NCBI RefSeq assembly: GCF_900105985.1
Contig: NZ_FNUB01000005.1
Coordinates: forward strand, 2,542,001-2,606,000
Direction: 5' to 3'
Length of the DNA stretch: 64,000 nucleotides
Origin: Tenacibaculum sp. MAR_2010_89
Lineage (GTDB): Bacteria; Bacteroidota; Bacteroidia; Flavobacteriales; Flavobacteriaceae
In this document: one piece after another, positions 27,600-36,844 of the stretch
Layout: the number at the start of each line of letters is the position of its first letter
Numbering within the stretch: position 1 is the stretch's first letter
Position numbers and translations under genes: made by a program
Notes under the pieces: model-generated
The model's database searches: none
Told to the model about the DNA's origin: nothing
The model's input: the letters and a program-made list of their open reading frames with translations, nothing else

Positions 27600-28311
27600 G
27601 GGAGGGTATCTTTAACTCATCGTTAAACTTATACCCTACCCCCCAAGTAGTTAATATAAATTTAGGGGTTACCATATTTTCTTCTATTTTACCTCTCAAT
27701 CTATTTATGTGTGAATTTACTGTATGCCTATAACCATCAAAGTCATATCCCCATACTAATTCTAATAATTTCTCTCTACTATAAACTTTACCTGCATTTG
27801 ACGCCATTAAAACAAGTAAGTCAAACTCTATTGGTGATAAGTTTATTTCTTTGTTTTTTAAAAGAACCTTGCGCTTATCTATATTTATAGATAACTCTTT
27901 AAATGTTAATTCATTGTTAGATTCAATTATTTTTTTGGTTCCCGAAGTATTTTCAAACCTCCTAGTTACAGCTTTCACTCTAGCAATAAATTCTCTTACG
28001 CTAAAAGGTTTTGTTATATAATCATCAGCTCCTAACTCTAAACTTAATACCTTATCTAGTTCCTCTGTTTTTGCAGTTAGCATTATTATTGGAGTTTGCT
28101 TTACTAACCTAATTTGTTTGCAAACCTCTATTCCATCAATATTAGGTAACGTAATATCTAATATTATTAATGTAAAATCATCATTTAAAGCTTTCTCTAA
28201 ACCTACATCTCCTTTAAAAGCCTTAATAATAGTATAATTAAGGTCTATTAAATGAAATTCTAACAATTTAGAAATTGCAACATCATCTTCAATAATAAGT
28301 ACTTTTTTCAT
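27571..28311 (-). CDS. OmpR-family response regulator
   Basis: 246 residues. Receiver domain with EDD near the N-terminus and phospho-acceptor Asp52 in LIILDITLPNIDG, the Lys switch in DYITKPFSVRE, and a winged-helix DNA-binding domain from about 140 (LSPIEFDLLVLMASN, VWGYDFDGYRHTVNSHINRL). It overlaps the kinase gene. OmpR-family regulators bind direct repeats about 10-11 bases apart; four TGAT boxes of 11-base period lie 57-93 bases before its start. Confidence 0.93.
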   Translation of the reverse strand: MKKVLIIEDDVAISKLLEFHLIDLNYTIIKAFKGDVGLEKALNDDFTLIILDITLPNIDGIEVCKQIRLVKQTPIIMLTAKTEELDKVLSLELGADDYITKPFSVREFIARVKAVTRRFENTSGTKKIIESNNELTFKELSINIDKRKVLLKNKEINLSPIEFDLLVLMASNAGKVYSREKLLELVWGYDFDGYRHTVNSHINRLRGKIEENMVTPKFILTTWGVGYKFNDELKIPSHEKSQSSIE

Positions 28312-28366
28312 TTACAAGTATAATAGCATAAAAAACTGGGGAAAGGCTAACATATAAAATTTAGTC

Positions 28367-28408
28367 GTGATATAAAAATGATTTTTCTGTGATACTTCCG
28401 TGATACTT
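28367..28408. promoter_or_regulatory. four TGAT boxes at 11-bp period, candidate OmpR-type operator
   Basis: TGAT occurs at 28368, 28379, 28390 and 28401, an exact 11-base spacing. The last two units are identical over nine bases (GTGATACTT); the first reads GTGATATAA and the second ATGATTTTT. The array lies between the divergent regulator gene and the adenylation gene, one helical turn per repeat, as OmpR-family dimers require. Confidence 0.65.
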
Positions 28409-28483
28409 ATAAAAGTTCTTTACCTCATTAAAATTAGCTGCAGCTTTTTTATACATCATAAATACTAACTTAAAAACTATTTT

Positions 28484-30118
28484 ATGAAAAAATCAGCTTT
28501 ATCACATAGTTCTAATTCTTTAGAATTATATAAACAAAGCAAAGAGGTAAACCAAATAAATAGAGAGTTTAACTTTAATGCTATTAGTAATTTGTCCCCT
28601 GAAAATCAAAACCTATTTATAGAATATGGTATTGCAAAAAAAACAACATCTACATTTAAAAGCGTTCTCAATGCTTTTGAATATTGGTTAGGAAAAACTC
28701 CTAATAATGTAGCTGCTTCATTTTTAAATGATACAATAACCTATAAAGAATTAGATAATGAAGCTACCATTTTAGCTCTTATTTTAAAACAAAAAGGAAT
28801 TAAATCTGGAGACACTATTGGTCTGTACACACATCGGTCTATTCATTTTCTAATTGGTATTGTTGCCGCACTTAAATTAGGGGCAATATATGTGCCTCAA
28901 GACCCACGGATTGTACCACCAAAAATGTTGAAAAACATTAGTGAATTAAGTAATCAAAAAATGATACTAACCTTTTCAAATTACAAAGAAAGTGTATCTT
29001 TTTTTTCTACTAAACAAACTATTCTAATTGATAAAGAATTAAAAAAGAAGATTTACAGAAATTTATATGGCAACATAAAACTTATTAATTATAAGAATGA
29101 TAATATTAATAAAATTTGCTTCATTTTATTTACATCTGGTACAACAGGGCTACCTAATGGAGTTCAAGTAACTCATAAAAACTTATGTAATATTCTTTTT
29201 AACTCTCCAGGTAACTTAGGAATAAAACCAGGTACAAAAGTAGCACAATTGCTAAATATTTCCTTTGATATGGCTGCTTGGGAAGTTTTAGGCTGCCTAG
29301 GTAATGGAGGCACTTTATTAATAAGAGATAAAGATATTAACGAAACAGCTCAAAAAGCTAATGTAATTATCGCTACACCAACTGTTTTAACTACAATTAA
29401 CTATAAAAAATGTAAAAATATAGAAACTGTGGCTGTTGCTGGAGAACCTTGTCCAGTTATACTTGCAAACACTTGGTCAAGAATTTGTAATTTTTACAAC
29501 TCTTGTGGCCCAACAGAAACTACTATTGTGAATACAATGAAAAAATGTATTCCAGGAACAAGTGAATTATCAATTGGTAAACCAACTCCTAATAACACTG
29601 TTTATATTTTAAATGAAGATATGAAACCAACAAAAATTGGTGAGGTTGGTATTATGTGGGCTGGTGGAGATTGCGTTACAAAAGGCTATTTAAATAACGA
29701 TATTTTAAATGCTAAAAAATATTTAGATGACCCTTTTTTGTCAAAAAAAAGTAAAATGTTTAATACTGGTGATTTAGGAAAATGGAATGAGGCTGGAGAA
29801 TTAATTCATTATGGAAGAGTTGATGATCAAGTAAAGATTAAAGGCTTTAGAGTAGAACTAGATGCTATTTCAAAAATAATTGAAGGTTTTAAAGAAGTTA
29901 AAAGAGCAGTAACATTAAAACATCAAAACTTTCTAGTTTCATTTATTGGATTACAAGCAAAAACTAAAACTAATCTTACTGAGCTTATAAAAAAAGCAAT
30001 AGAGAAAGAACTACCATATTACTATGTACCCAATGAATTTATCTTTTTAAATGAACTTCCTAAAACTTCTAGAGGGAAAATTGATAAAAGGGAGTTAAAA
30101 AAATCTTTAAATAAATAA
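28484..30118 (+). CDS. stand-alone amino-acid adenylation enzyme (NRPS-type A domain without carrier)
   Basis: 544 residues. An 55-residue N-terminal extension precedes a full adenylation domain: A3 FTSGTTGLPNG (216-226; the usual Lys is Asn), A4 with Asp262 in ISFDMAAWEVLG, A5 CGPTE (341-345), A7 NTGDLG (427-432), A8 GRVDDQVKIKGFRVELD (444-460) and A10 with Lys532 in SRGKIDK. In NRPS domains the A4 aspartate holds the substrate amino group, so an amino-acid-like substrate is likely. There is no carrier or condensation domain, and none is nearby. Three bases separate it from a membrane reductase, which together resemble fungal TmpL. Confidence 0.8.
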   Translation: MKKSALSHSSNSLELYKQSKEVNQINREFNFNAISNLSPENQNLFIEYGIAKKTTSTFKSVLNAFEYWLGKTPNNVAASFLNDTITYKELDNEATILALILKQKGIKSGDTIGLYTHRSIHFLIGIVAALKLGAIYVPQDPRIVPPKMLKNISELSNQKMILTFSNYKESVSFFSTKQTILIDKELKKKIYRNLYGNIKLINYKNDNINKICFILFTSGTTGLPNGVQVTHKNLCNILFNSPGNLGIKPGTKVAQLLNISFDMAAWEVLGCLGNGGTLLIRDKDINETAQKANVIIATPTVLTTINYKKCKNIETVAVAGEPCPVILANTWSRICNFYNSCGPTETTIVNTMKKCIPGTSELSIGKPTPNNTVYILNEDMKPTKIGEVGIMWAGGDCVTKGYLNNDILNAKKYLDDPFLSKKSKMFNTGDLGKWNEAGELIHYGRVDDQVKIKGFRVELDAISKIIEGFKEVKRAVTLKHQNFLVSFIGLQAKTKTNLTELIKKAIEKELPYYYVPNEFIFLNELPKTSRGKIDKRELKKSLNK

Positions 30119-30121
30119 ATC

Positions 30122-31435
30122 ATGGAAAATATCATATTACCTCCAAAAAAAAGTTTTCTATATAGATTAGGAAAACATCCTTGGTTAATACCATATCATC
30201 GTTTATTTATACTTATTTCATTAATAAATATTGGTATTTTTATAAAGGCATATACCACTTGGAATTGGTTTAAAGCAGAAGGAATTGAAATTGATAAAAT
30301 AGCCCAGATAATTATATTCAATTTTGCCTTAGGAATTTTAATTAGACAACAATATGTTATTAATTTATTATTTAAGATCGCAACTAGTCCACCTAAAAAT
30401 TGGCCTTTATTTATAAGGAGAATTTGTGCTAAAGTATACCACTTTGGTGGCATACATAGTTCTTCCACATCAATGGGAACTCTTTGGTATTTAATTTTTG
30501 TAGGTTCACTATACTACCATTATTTAAATTATTTGCCAGGTGTTAATATTGAAATTATCATCATAACCACTATGATCTTGGCTCTATTAATTGTAATCAT
30601 TCTTATGGCTTTACCTCAAATTAGAGCAAAATACCATAATCAATTTGAATTAACTCATAGATTAGGTGGATGGACAGTGCTGATTTTATTTTGGGTACAA
30701 ATGTTTTTGTTTATTAATATTCAAAATACTCACAATACACTTTTTTACAGTTCTGATTTCTGGATATTAATCACTCTAACAATAAGCGTTATTTTACCTT
30801 GGTTACGACTTAAAAAAGTAGATATCGAAATAGTGAAACCTTCTAACCATGTAGCGCTTACATCTTTTAACTATGGGGTTACTCCTTTTGCAGGTTCATC
30901 TACTGCTTTAAGTAAAAACCCTTTATTAGAATGGCATTCTTTTGCTAATGTTCCTGCTCCTGATAAAGATGGATTTAGATTAACCATATCTAGAGCTGGA
31001 GATTGGACTGGTAACTTCATTTCTGATAAACCTGAAAAAATTTGGGTTAAAGGTATACCAACTGCTGGAGTTGGTAACGTAGATAAACTATTTAAAAAAA
31101 TTATTTGGGTTGCTACAGGAAGTGGAATAGGTCCTTGTATTCCACATTTACTATTAAATGAAACTCCATCCGTTCTTATTTGGGCTACAAGAAATCCAGA
31201 AAAAACATATGGTGAAAAATTAGTAAATGAAATTAAAGCAGTTCAACCTAATGCTATTATATGGGATACAGATGCTAATGGAAAACCCGATCTAGTTAAG
31301 CTTGCTTATAAAGCATATAGTGACTTTAAAGCTGAAGCTGTAATATGTATATCTAACCAAAAACTTACTCAAAAAGTTGTTCATAATATGGAATCTAGAG
31401 GAATTCCTGCTTATGGAGCTATTTGGGATTCTTAA
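30122..31435 (+). CDS. six-TM membrane protein with FAD/NAD(P) reductase domain, TmpA/TmpL-like
   Basis: 437 residues. Six membrane helices (about 28-45, 61-79, 119-138, 143-163, 180-200, 213-228) carry several histidines (His26, His107, His112, His133, His179) that could hold haem, though this is only a guess. The cytoplasmic half is ferredoxin-reductase-like: an FAD segment GFRLTISRAGDWTGNFI (284-300), a nucleotide loop WVATGSGIGPCIPHLL (329-344) and the end VVHNMESRGIPAYGAIWDS. This ending and the TSPPKNWPLFIRR loop match what I remember of fungal TmpA/TmpL proteins. It is coupled to the adenylation gene. Confidence 0.75.
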   Translation: MENIILPPKKSFLYRLGKHPWLIPYHRLFILISLINIGIFIKAYTTWNWFKAEGIEIDKIAQIIIFNFALGILIRQQYVINLLFKIATSPPKNWPLFIRRICAKVYHFGGIHSSSTSMGTLWYLIFVGSLYYHYLNYLPGVNIEIIIITTMILALLIVIILMALPQIRAKYHNQFELTHRLGGWTVLILFWVQMFLFINIQNTHNTLFYSSDFWILITLTISVILPWLRLKKVDIEIVKPSNHVALTSFNYGVTPFAGSSTALSKNPLLEWHSFANVPAPDKDGFRLTISRAGDWTGNFISDKPEKIWVKGIPTAGVGNVDKLFKKIIWVATGSGIGPCIPHLLLNETPSVLIWATRNPEKTYGEKLVNEIKAVQPNAIIWDTDANGKPDLVKLAYKAYSDFKAEAVICISNQKLTQKVVHNMESRGIPAYGAIWDS

Positions 31436-31458
31436 AAATTAATTTAAACATAATAAAA

Positions 31459-32241
31459 ATGAACGTACTATTTGAACAAATAGGAAGGGTTGTTGTTGCC
31501 AAGCTAAATCGACCTAGCGCATTAAATGCGTTAAATACTGAAACCATGTATGAGCTAATATCTAAACTAGAAAAATTTGATAAATCACCTTCAGTAGGCT
31601 GTATAATTATCACTGGAAGCGAAAATATTTTTTGTGCTGGTGCAGACATTAAAGAAATGGCATCTAAAAATTTTTCTCAAATGTTTGAAGAAGATTATTT
31701 TGGATATTGGGAAGTATTTTCAAAAATAAAAACCCCTATAATAGCTGCTGTTTCAGGCTACGCTCTTGGTGGAGGCTGCGAATTAGCAATGATGTGTGAT
31801 ACAATTCTTGCTTCAGAAAATGCAGTATTTGGTCAACCAGAAATAAAATTAGGAGTTATACCTGGTATTGGTGGTACTCAAAGGCTTACTTCCTTGGTAG
31901 GTAAATCTAAAGCTATGGACATTATCCTTTCAGGAAGAAATATTGAAGCTAAAGAAGCAGAGAACATTGGATTAGCTTCCAAAATTATTTCACAAAACAA
32001 CTTCTTAAACAAGGTCATAAAATACGCCCAAAACATTGCTAATTATTCTAAAACTGCATTAATAGCTTCGAAAGAAGCTATTAATCAATCATTAGAATGC
32101 AGTTTAAAAGATGGAATTGTATTTGAACGAAGAGTATTTCATTCTCTATTCAATACTCAAGATCAAAAAGAAGGAATGGATGCTTTTTTAGAAAAGCGAA
32201 TAGCAAATTTTAACTCAATTTATCAACCAATTAAAAAATAA
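31459..32241 (+). CDS. enoyl-CoA hydratase/isomerase family protein
   Basis: 260 residues from the ATG at 31459; 12 upstream in-frame codons look spurious. Crotonase fold with both catalytic glutamates of true hydratases in place: GGGCELAMMCD and FGQPEIKLGVIPGIGGTQRL. The oxyanion-hole segment is FCAGADIKEMA. It would hydrate a 2-enoyl-CoA or a related thioester. It follows the membrane reductase by 23 bases, so it belongs to the cluster, where the adenylation enzyme could supply an acyl-adenylate or CoA ester. It could also be an ordinary beta-oxidation enzyme. Confidence 0.88.
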   Translation: MNVLFEQIGRVVVAKLNRPSALNALNTETMYELISKLEKFDKSPSVGCIIITGSENIFCAGADIKEMASKNFSQMFEEDYFGYWEVFSKIKTPIIAAVSGYALGGGCELAMMCDTILASENAVFGQPEIKLGVIPGIGGTQRLTSLVGKSKAMDIILSGRNIEAKEAENIGLASKIISQNNFLNKVIKYAQNIANYSKTALIASKEAINQSLECSLKDGIVFERRVFHSLFNTQDQKEGMDAFLEKRIANFNSIYQPIKK

Positions 32242-32248
32242 CTTTACC

Positions 32249-32959
32249 ATGAAAAATTTAATAATATCATTTGTAGTACTTACTATATCTGTACTTAACA
32301 TTTACAGTCAAGAAGAAAAAGAAAATAAAACAAGTTTTGCAATTATGCCTATACATAATAGTGGCGCAGGATTTAATAATGTTTTCTTAGGATCACATCA
32401 AATAAAACCAAAAACAAATTTAACTTTTTATAGTGTTTTTTGGGTAAATCCATCTTTTGGTAATCAAGGTAAAGATTTATTTTTAGAAACTGGTATTGGT
32501 TTAGGCTACTCTTTAGCTAATAATAAGCTTTATTTAAACCCTAGCTTAGGTTTTGGTCATGGAAAGTTACTATCAGGTGCTGCTGAAACTAAAATTGCTG
32601 AAAGTATAATACCTAGTTTGTTTATGATTTATAATTCTGGTAGATTTGAATTTGAAGCATATACCGCTTATTATAAAAGTTTAAGAGGTGAAGGTAACTC
32701 ACAAGACTTAATGCTTAATTGGGTTATACCAGGGTTTAAAATTAATAAGAGTTTATCTATTGGAGGGTTTTATGAACATCTAGGTCAAACAAGAGCAGAT
32801 AGTGGAAATACAATTACCTTATACCAATACTTAGGTGCTTATATTAAAACTACTCTTAATAATGGTGTTTGGTTTAGATTCGCAGCTGGACCAAATATTT
32901 CTGGTGATCGTGTAAACTCAAAAGAATTTTATAAAATACAAGCTTTTATACCTATATAA
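32249..32959 (+). CDS. outer-membrane-type beta-barrel protein of unknown function
   Basis: 236 residues. Signal peptide (MKNLIISFVVLTISVLNIYSQ), then alternating aromatic and glycine-rich strands typical of a small beta-barrel or porin-like protein (YSVFWVNPSFGNQG, ETGIGLGYSLA, NPSLGFGHGKLLSG) with a final FYKIQAFIPI strand. I do not recognise a named family with confidence. It starts seven bases after the hydratase gene and is followed by a terminator, so it is the last gene of the four-gene cluster. An envelope component of that pathway is inference. Confidence 0.55.
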   Translation: MKNLIISFVVLTISVLNIYSQEEKENKTSFAIMPIHNSGAGFNNVFLGSHQIKPKTNLTFYSVFWVNPSFGNQGKDLFLETGIGLGYSLANNKLYLNPSLGFGHGKLLSGAAETKIAESIIPSLFMIYNSGRFEFEAYTAYYKSLRGEGNSQDLMLNWVIPGFKINKSLSIGGFYEHLGQTRADSGNTITLYQYLGAYIKTTLNNGVWFRFAAGPNISGDRVNSKEFYKIQAFIPI

Positions 32960-32987
32960 AATTAACTTTTACTGATTTATAACTTGA

Positions 32988-33023
32988 AAAACCAAAGAGA
33001 ATAATATCTTTGGTTTTCTTTTT
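32988..33023 (+). terminator. terminator of the adenylation/reductase cluster
   Basis: Arms AAAACCAAAGA (32988-32998) and TCTTTGGTTTT (33007-33017) with an eight-base loop, followed by TTCTTTTT. It lies 29 bases after the last gene. Confidence 0.8.
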
Positions 33024-33077
33024 AATAAAAATCACAAGAATCTAATATTATTTTATAACTCTAACCTTAATTATCTC

Positions 33078-33085
33078 TACTTTTG
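33078..33085 (+). promoter_or_regulatory. -7 promoter element before the DUF4258 gene
   Basis: TACTTTTG matches TAnnTTTG and lies 20 bases before the ATG at 33106. A -33 TTTG is not clear. Confidence 0.4.
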
Positions 33086-33105
33086 CATTCAGAAAAAATT
33101 TAATT

Positions 33106-33477
33106 ATGCAGTTATTAAAACGTTTTGGATATTACCTTATAGGATTAGCATTAGGCTCAGTTGCTGTATTGTTTTTTTGGAAAAACAAAAATGTCTCTTT
33201 TGATTATGGTATGGATGCAAGAACTTTAAAATCTATAAGAATTAAAAAACGTCTATTTTCTAACGATGTTAAACAAATACTAGCTACAAAAAAAATTGAT
33301 ACTTCATATATTTCTCAAATTTTAAAAAATGGAGATGTTGATTTTGGCAAAAGTAAAGCAAGACAAAAACCTTGTGCTGAATATTATATTACTGGTAAAG
33401 ACAGTTTAAAAAACATGAGTTTATACGTAACACGTTGTGATTCTACTTCAACTATTGATAAAATATTTATCAATTAA
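33106..33477 (+). CDS. DUF4258 membrane-anchored protein
   Basis: 123 residues with one N-terminal membrane helix (about 9-25) and a small soluble domain. The pattern FDYGMDARTLKSIRIKK, ILKNGDVDFGKSKARQKPC and LYVTRCDSTSTIDKI matches flavobacterial DUF4258 proteins as I recall them, with two conserved cysteines. Function unknown. Its stop overlaps the convergent gene's stop codon. Confidence 0.65.
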   Translation: MQLLKRFGYYLIGLALGSVAVLFFWKNKNVSFDYGMDARTLKSIRIKKRLFSNDVKQILATKKIDTSYISQILKNGDVDFGKSKARQKPCAEYYITGKDSLKNMSLYVTRCDSTSTIDKIFIN

Positions 33478-34061
33478 CGATATTTATCATGTAAACCTAT
33501 ACCTTTTAATATCATAGGTATTATTTTTTCTAAACGCTTTTGTTTTGTAGTTTCACGTTTAGCTTCTATTAAATAATTTACATATTCTCGTTGTTTACTT
33601 AAACTGAAAGAATCAAATTTTTCTAGAAGTAATGAATTACTATCCAATTCATTTTGTAATTGTTGAGGAATTATAATAGGTGTTTTATTTTTTTGTGGTT
33701 TTATTGCTTTTCCTTTTTCAGCATTATCAATAGCTTCTAGAACATAACTTTTTACTAGTTCAACATCAATATCTTTTAATGAATTAAATCTCCACTGTCT
33801 CATTGCTTTTGTTTTTCCCTCTTGTGCGTTTATAAGTAATTTGTTTTCATCTTTCAAAAATATTCCTTGATGAAACCATAAACCACAATAATTTTTAAAA
33901 GCCGACATCCCTATTATGTTTTTCCCTTTATATAAATAAGCTGGAATTCCCCATTTTATATCTTCCTCTAATGGTAATTCTTGTAAAGCAGAACGCAAGA
34001 GTTTTAACTCTTGCGTCCATTTATTTTTGTCTTGTATATATTCTGTTACTTTTAAATTCAT
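33474..34061 (-). CDS. DUF1801/YdeI-type protein
   Basis: About 195 residues from the MNLKV start; an ATG seven codons upstream would overlap the VOC gene. The first 115 residues are a DUF1801 domain (EDIKWGIPAYLYKGKNIIGMSAFKNYCGLWF), and the C-terminal 70 the YdeI/OmdA-associated helical region (SLSKQREYVNYLIEAKRETTKQKRLEK). Related proteins have been linked to resistance to antimicrobial peptides, but the role here is unknown. It follows the VOC protein closely in a small accessory pair behind recQ. Confidence 0.75.
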   Translation of the reverse strand: MNLKVTEYIQDKNKWTQELKLLRSALQELPLEEDIKWGIPAYLYKGKNIIGMSAFKNYCGLWFHQGIFLKDENKLLINAQEGKTKAMRQWRFNSLKDIDVELVKSYVLEAIDNAEKGKAIKPQKNKTPIIIPQQLQNELDSNSLLLEKFDSFSLSKQREYVNYLIEAKRETTKQKRLEKIIPMILKGIGLHDKYR

Positions 34062-34065
34062 TTTT

Positions 34066-34491
34066 TTAAATAGAGTTATCACCTAAGGACATCATCCAAC
34101 TAACACCATATTTATCTTTTAGCATTCCAAATTTACCTCCCCAAAAAGCTTCCGCAAAAGGCATTAAAATAGTACCTTCTTCAGCTAATCCATTAAAAAC
34201 AGTTAACGCTTCATTTTCATCTTCTGCATTTAAACTAATTGCAAAATTATTTCCAGCTTTAAAATCCTCCTTTTCATTTAAGAAGTCAGAAGCTAAAATA
34301 GCCATATTTCCAACCTCCAAAGTACAGTGCATAATAAGTTCTTTTGCAAAGTCAGGAATCATATTGCATATTTCTTCAGGTGCTTCTTTAAATTGCATTA
34401 GCATTGTTATTTCACCACCTAAAATATCTGCATAATACTTCATTGCCTCTCCACAATTACCGTTAAAATGTAAATACGTACTAGTTTTCAT
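34066..34491 (-). CDS. VOC-family (PhnB-like) protein
   Basis: 141 residues. The sequence STYLHFNGNCGEAMKYYADILGG and the ending FGMLKDKYGVSWMMSLGDN are typical of PhnB/DUF1338-like glyoxalase-superfamily proteins, which are dimers of beta-alpha-beta-beta-beta units. Metal-site residues are not obvious, and the substrate is unknown. It lies 11 bases after recQ and leads into the DUF1801 gene. Confidence 0.82.
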   Translation of the reverse strand: MKTSTYLHFNGNCGEAMKYYADILGGEITMLMQFKEAPEEICNMIPDFAKELIMHCTLEVGNMAILASDFLNEKEDFKAGNNFAISLNAEDENEALTVFNGLAEEGTILMPFAEAFWGGKFGMLKDKYGVSWMMSLGDNSI

Positions 34492-34502
34492 ACTTTTTTA
34501 AA

Positions 34503-36701
34503 TTAGTTTGCTACTTCACTCATAAACCTAATTCTCATCAATCGTAATTCATCTTCATCATAATCTCCATCAAACTCATCAAGTGCATCTTGTATTTTAT
34601 CCGTTTCAGCCTCCATGAAATATTCACTTATCTCTTCTTGCTGATCTTCATCTAATAAATCTTCTATTGCATAATCAATATTAAGTTTAGTTCCAGAAAA
34701 TACAATAGCTTCCATTTCCTTAATTAATTCAGGCATTTCTAACCCTTTTGATTTTGCTATGTCATCTAATGGTAATTTCCTGTCAGTATTTTGAATAATG
34801 TATAACTTTAATCCAGAGTTTACTCCAGTACTTTTTACTATTAAGTCATCAGGCCGCATTACATCGTTTTCTTCAACATAATTCGCTATCAATTTTACAA
34901 AATCTTTACCATATTTTTTAGCTTTACCTTCTCCAACACCGTGAACCTTCGATAACTCTTCTAAGTTTATTGGATACTTTAAGGCCATATCATCAATTGA
35001 AGGATCTTGAAAAACAGCAAATGGAGGTACTCCTAATTTCTTACCAACATTTTTCCTCAAGTCTTTAAGCATTGCTACTAACTTATTATCTACACCAGCA
35101 CCATTAGATTTAGTATTAGTGATAATAGTACCATCGTCATCAGTAGCATATACATGATTCTCTGTCATCATAAATGATGTTGGACTACCTATAAACTCTT
35201 TTCCTTTTTTGGTTAATTTTAAAACACCGTATTGTTCAATTTCTTTTTTAATTAAATCTACTACTAATACTTGACGTATTAAAGCCATCCAATAATGATT
35301 ATCTTTATCTTTTCCTATTCCAAAAAATGGTTGTTGTGTGGTTTTATGAGATTTTAATAATGCGTTTTCCTTACCTATTATAGTATTTACCACTTCTTTA
35401 GGTTTGTACATTTCATTAGTATCTCTAATTACTGAAAGTAGCTTTACTACTTCATTTTCTGCTTCATGTTTCTTTTTAGGGTTACGCATGTTATCATCCA
35501 AATCTGCACCTTCTCCATTTACAGCGTCAAACTCTTCTCCAAAATAATGCAATAAATATTTACGCCTATTCATTGATGTTTCTGCATAACCTACAACTTC
35601 TTGTAATAAAGCATGCCCTACTTCTTGTTCAGCTACAGGTTTATTTGCCATAAACTTCTCTAACTTTTCAATATCTTTATACGAATAGAAAGTTAAACAG
35701 TAACCCTCTCCTCCATCTCTACCTGCTCTACCAGTTTCTTGATAATAACTCTCTAAACTTTTTGGTATATCATGATGGATAACAAAACGAACATCTGGTT
35801 TATCTATTCCCATTCCGAAGGCAATGGTAGCAACAACAACATCACAATCTTCCATCAAAAACATATCTTGATGTTTAACCCTTGTTTTTGCATCTAATCC
35901 AGCATGATAAGGCACCGCATTTATACCATTAACCTGTAATACTTGTGCTATTTCTTCTACTTTCTTACGGCTAAGACAATAAATAATTCCTGATTTACCT
36001 ATTCTAGTTTTGATAAATCTAATTATATCTTTTTCTATTTCCTTTGTTTTTGGACGTACTTCATAAAATAAATTTGCCCTGTTAAAGGAAGCTTTAAAAA
36101 CATTGGCATCACTCATACCAAGCGTTTTTAATATATCTTCTTGTACTTTTTCTGTAGCTGTAGCTGTTAAACCTATTATTGGAACATTATCAATTTGTTT
36201 AATAATCGCTCTAAGGTTTCTATACTCAGGTCTGAAATCATGCCCCCACTCTGAAATACAATGGGCTTCATCAATTGCCACAAAAGAAATTTTTTGTTGC
36301 CTTAAAAAGGTTACATATTCCTCCTTAATAAGTGATTCAGGAGCAACGTATAACAACTTTGTTATTCCGCTTTCTATATCAGATTTTACTTGGCTTATTT
36401 CTGTTTTATTCAAAGATGAATTTAAAACATGTGCTATTCCTTTATTTTCTGAAATCCCCCTTATAGCATCAACTTGATTTTTCATCAAAGCAATTAATGG
36501 AGAAACAACAATAGCTGTTCCTTCTTTCATTAGTGCTGGTAATTGATAACATAATGATTTACCTCCCCCCGTAGGCATGATCACAAACGTGTTCTCATTA
36601 TTTAAAATGCTATTTACTACATTTTCTTGTAAACCTTTAAACTTATTAAATCCAAAGATTTTCTTTAATGCTTCATATAAATCCGACTGCTCTATACTCA
36701 T
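34503..36701 (-). CDS. recQ: ATP-dependent DNA helicase RecQ
   Basis: 732 residues. SF2 helicase with Walker A TGGGKSLCYQLP near 43-54, the DEAH box in VAIDEAHCISEWGHDFRP, motif VI SYYQETGRAGRDG, an RQC region (RRKYLLHYFGEEF, though zinc cysteines are not evident) and an HRDC domain (about 525-600; VPPFAVFQDPSIDDMALKYP). The C-terminal tail is long and very acidic (DLLDEDQQEEISEYFMEAE). RecQ unwinds 3'-tailed DNA in recombination and fork repair. It is divergent from kdsD. Confidence 0.93.
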   Translation of the reverse strand: MSIEQSDLYEALKKIFGFNKFKGLQENVVNSILNNENTFVIMPTGGGKSLCYQLPALMKEGTAIVVSPLIALMKNQVDAIRGISENKGIAHVLNSSLNKTEISQVKSDIESGITKLLYVAPESLIKEEYVTFLRQQKISFVAIDEAHCISEWGHDFRPEYRNLRAIIKQIDNVPIIGLTATATEKVQEDILKTLGMSDANVFKASFNRANLFYEVRPKTKEIEKDIIRFIKTRIGKSGIIYCLSRKKVEEIAQVLQVNGINAVPYHAGLDAKTRVKHQDMFLMEDCDVVVATIAFGMGIDKPDVRFVIHHDIPKSLESYYQETGRAGRDGGEGYCLTFYSYKDIEKLEKFMANKPVAEQEVGHALLQEVVGYAETSMNRRKYLLHYFGEEFDAVNGEGADLDDNMRNPKKKHEAENEVVKLLSVIRDTNEMYKPKEVVNTIIGKENALLKSHKTTQQPFFGIGKDKDNHYWMALIRQVLVVDLIKKEIEQYGVLKLTKKGKEFIGSPTSFMMTENHVYATDDDGTIITNTKSNGAGVDNKLVAMLKDLRKNVGKKLGVPPFAVFQDPSIDDMALKYPINLEELSKVHGVGEGKAKKYGKDFVKLIANYVEENDVMRPDDLIVKSTGVNSGLKLYIIQNTDRKLPLDDIAKSKGLEMPELIKEMEAIVFSGTKLNIDYAIEDLLDEDQQEEISEYFMEAETDKIQDALDEFDGDYDEDELRLMRIRFMSEVAN

Positions 36702-36844
36702 TTCTTTTAATATAAAATTAAAAACAGAAATCTAATTTATAAAAAAACTATTAATAAAAGATATAAACTTTCTTTTTATTAAAAGATTTTGTACCTAAAA
36801 TATTTCTATTTTTACACTTTTAAATTATACTTAAACTATTAAAC

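Noticed and set aside
28484-31435. A nonribosomal peptide synthetase cluster
   Set aside because: There is no condensation, carrier or thioesterase domain, and the second gene is a reductase-like membrane protein.
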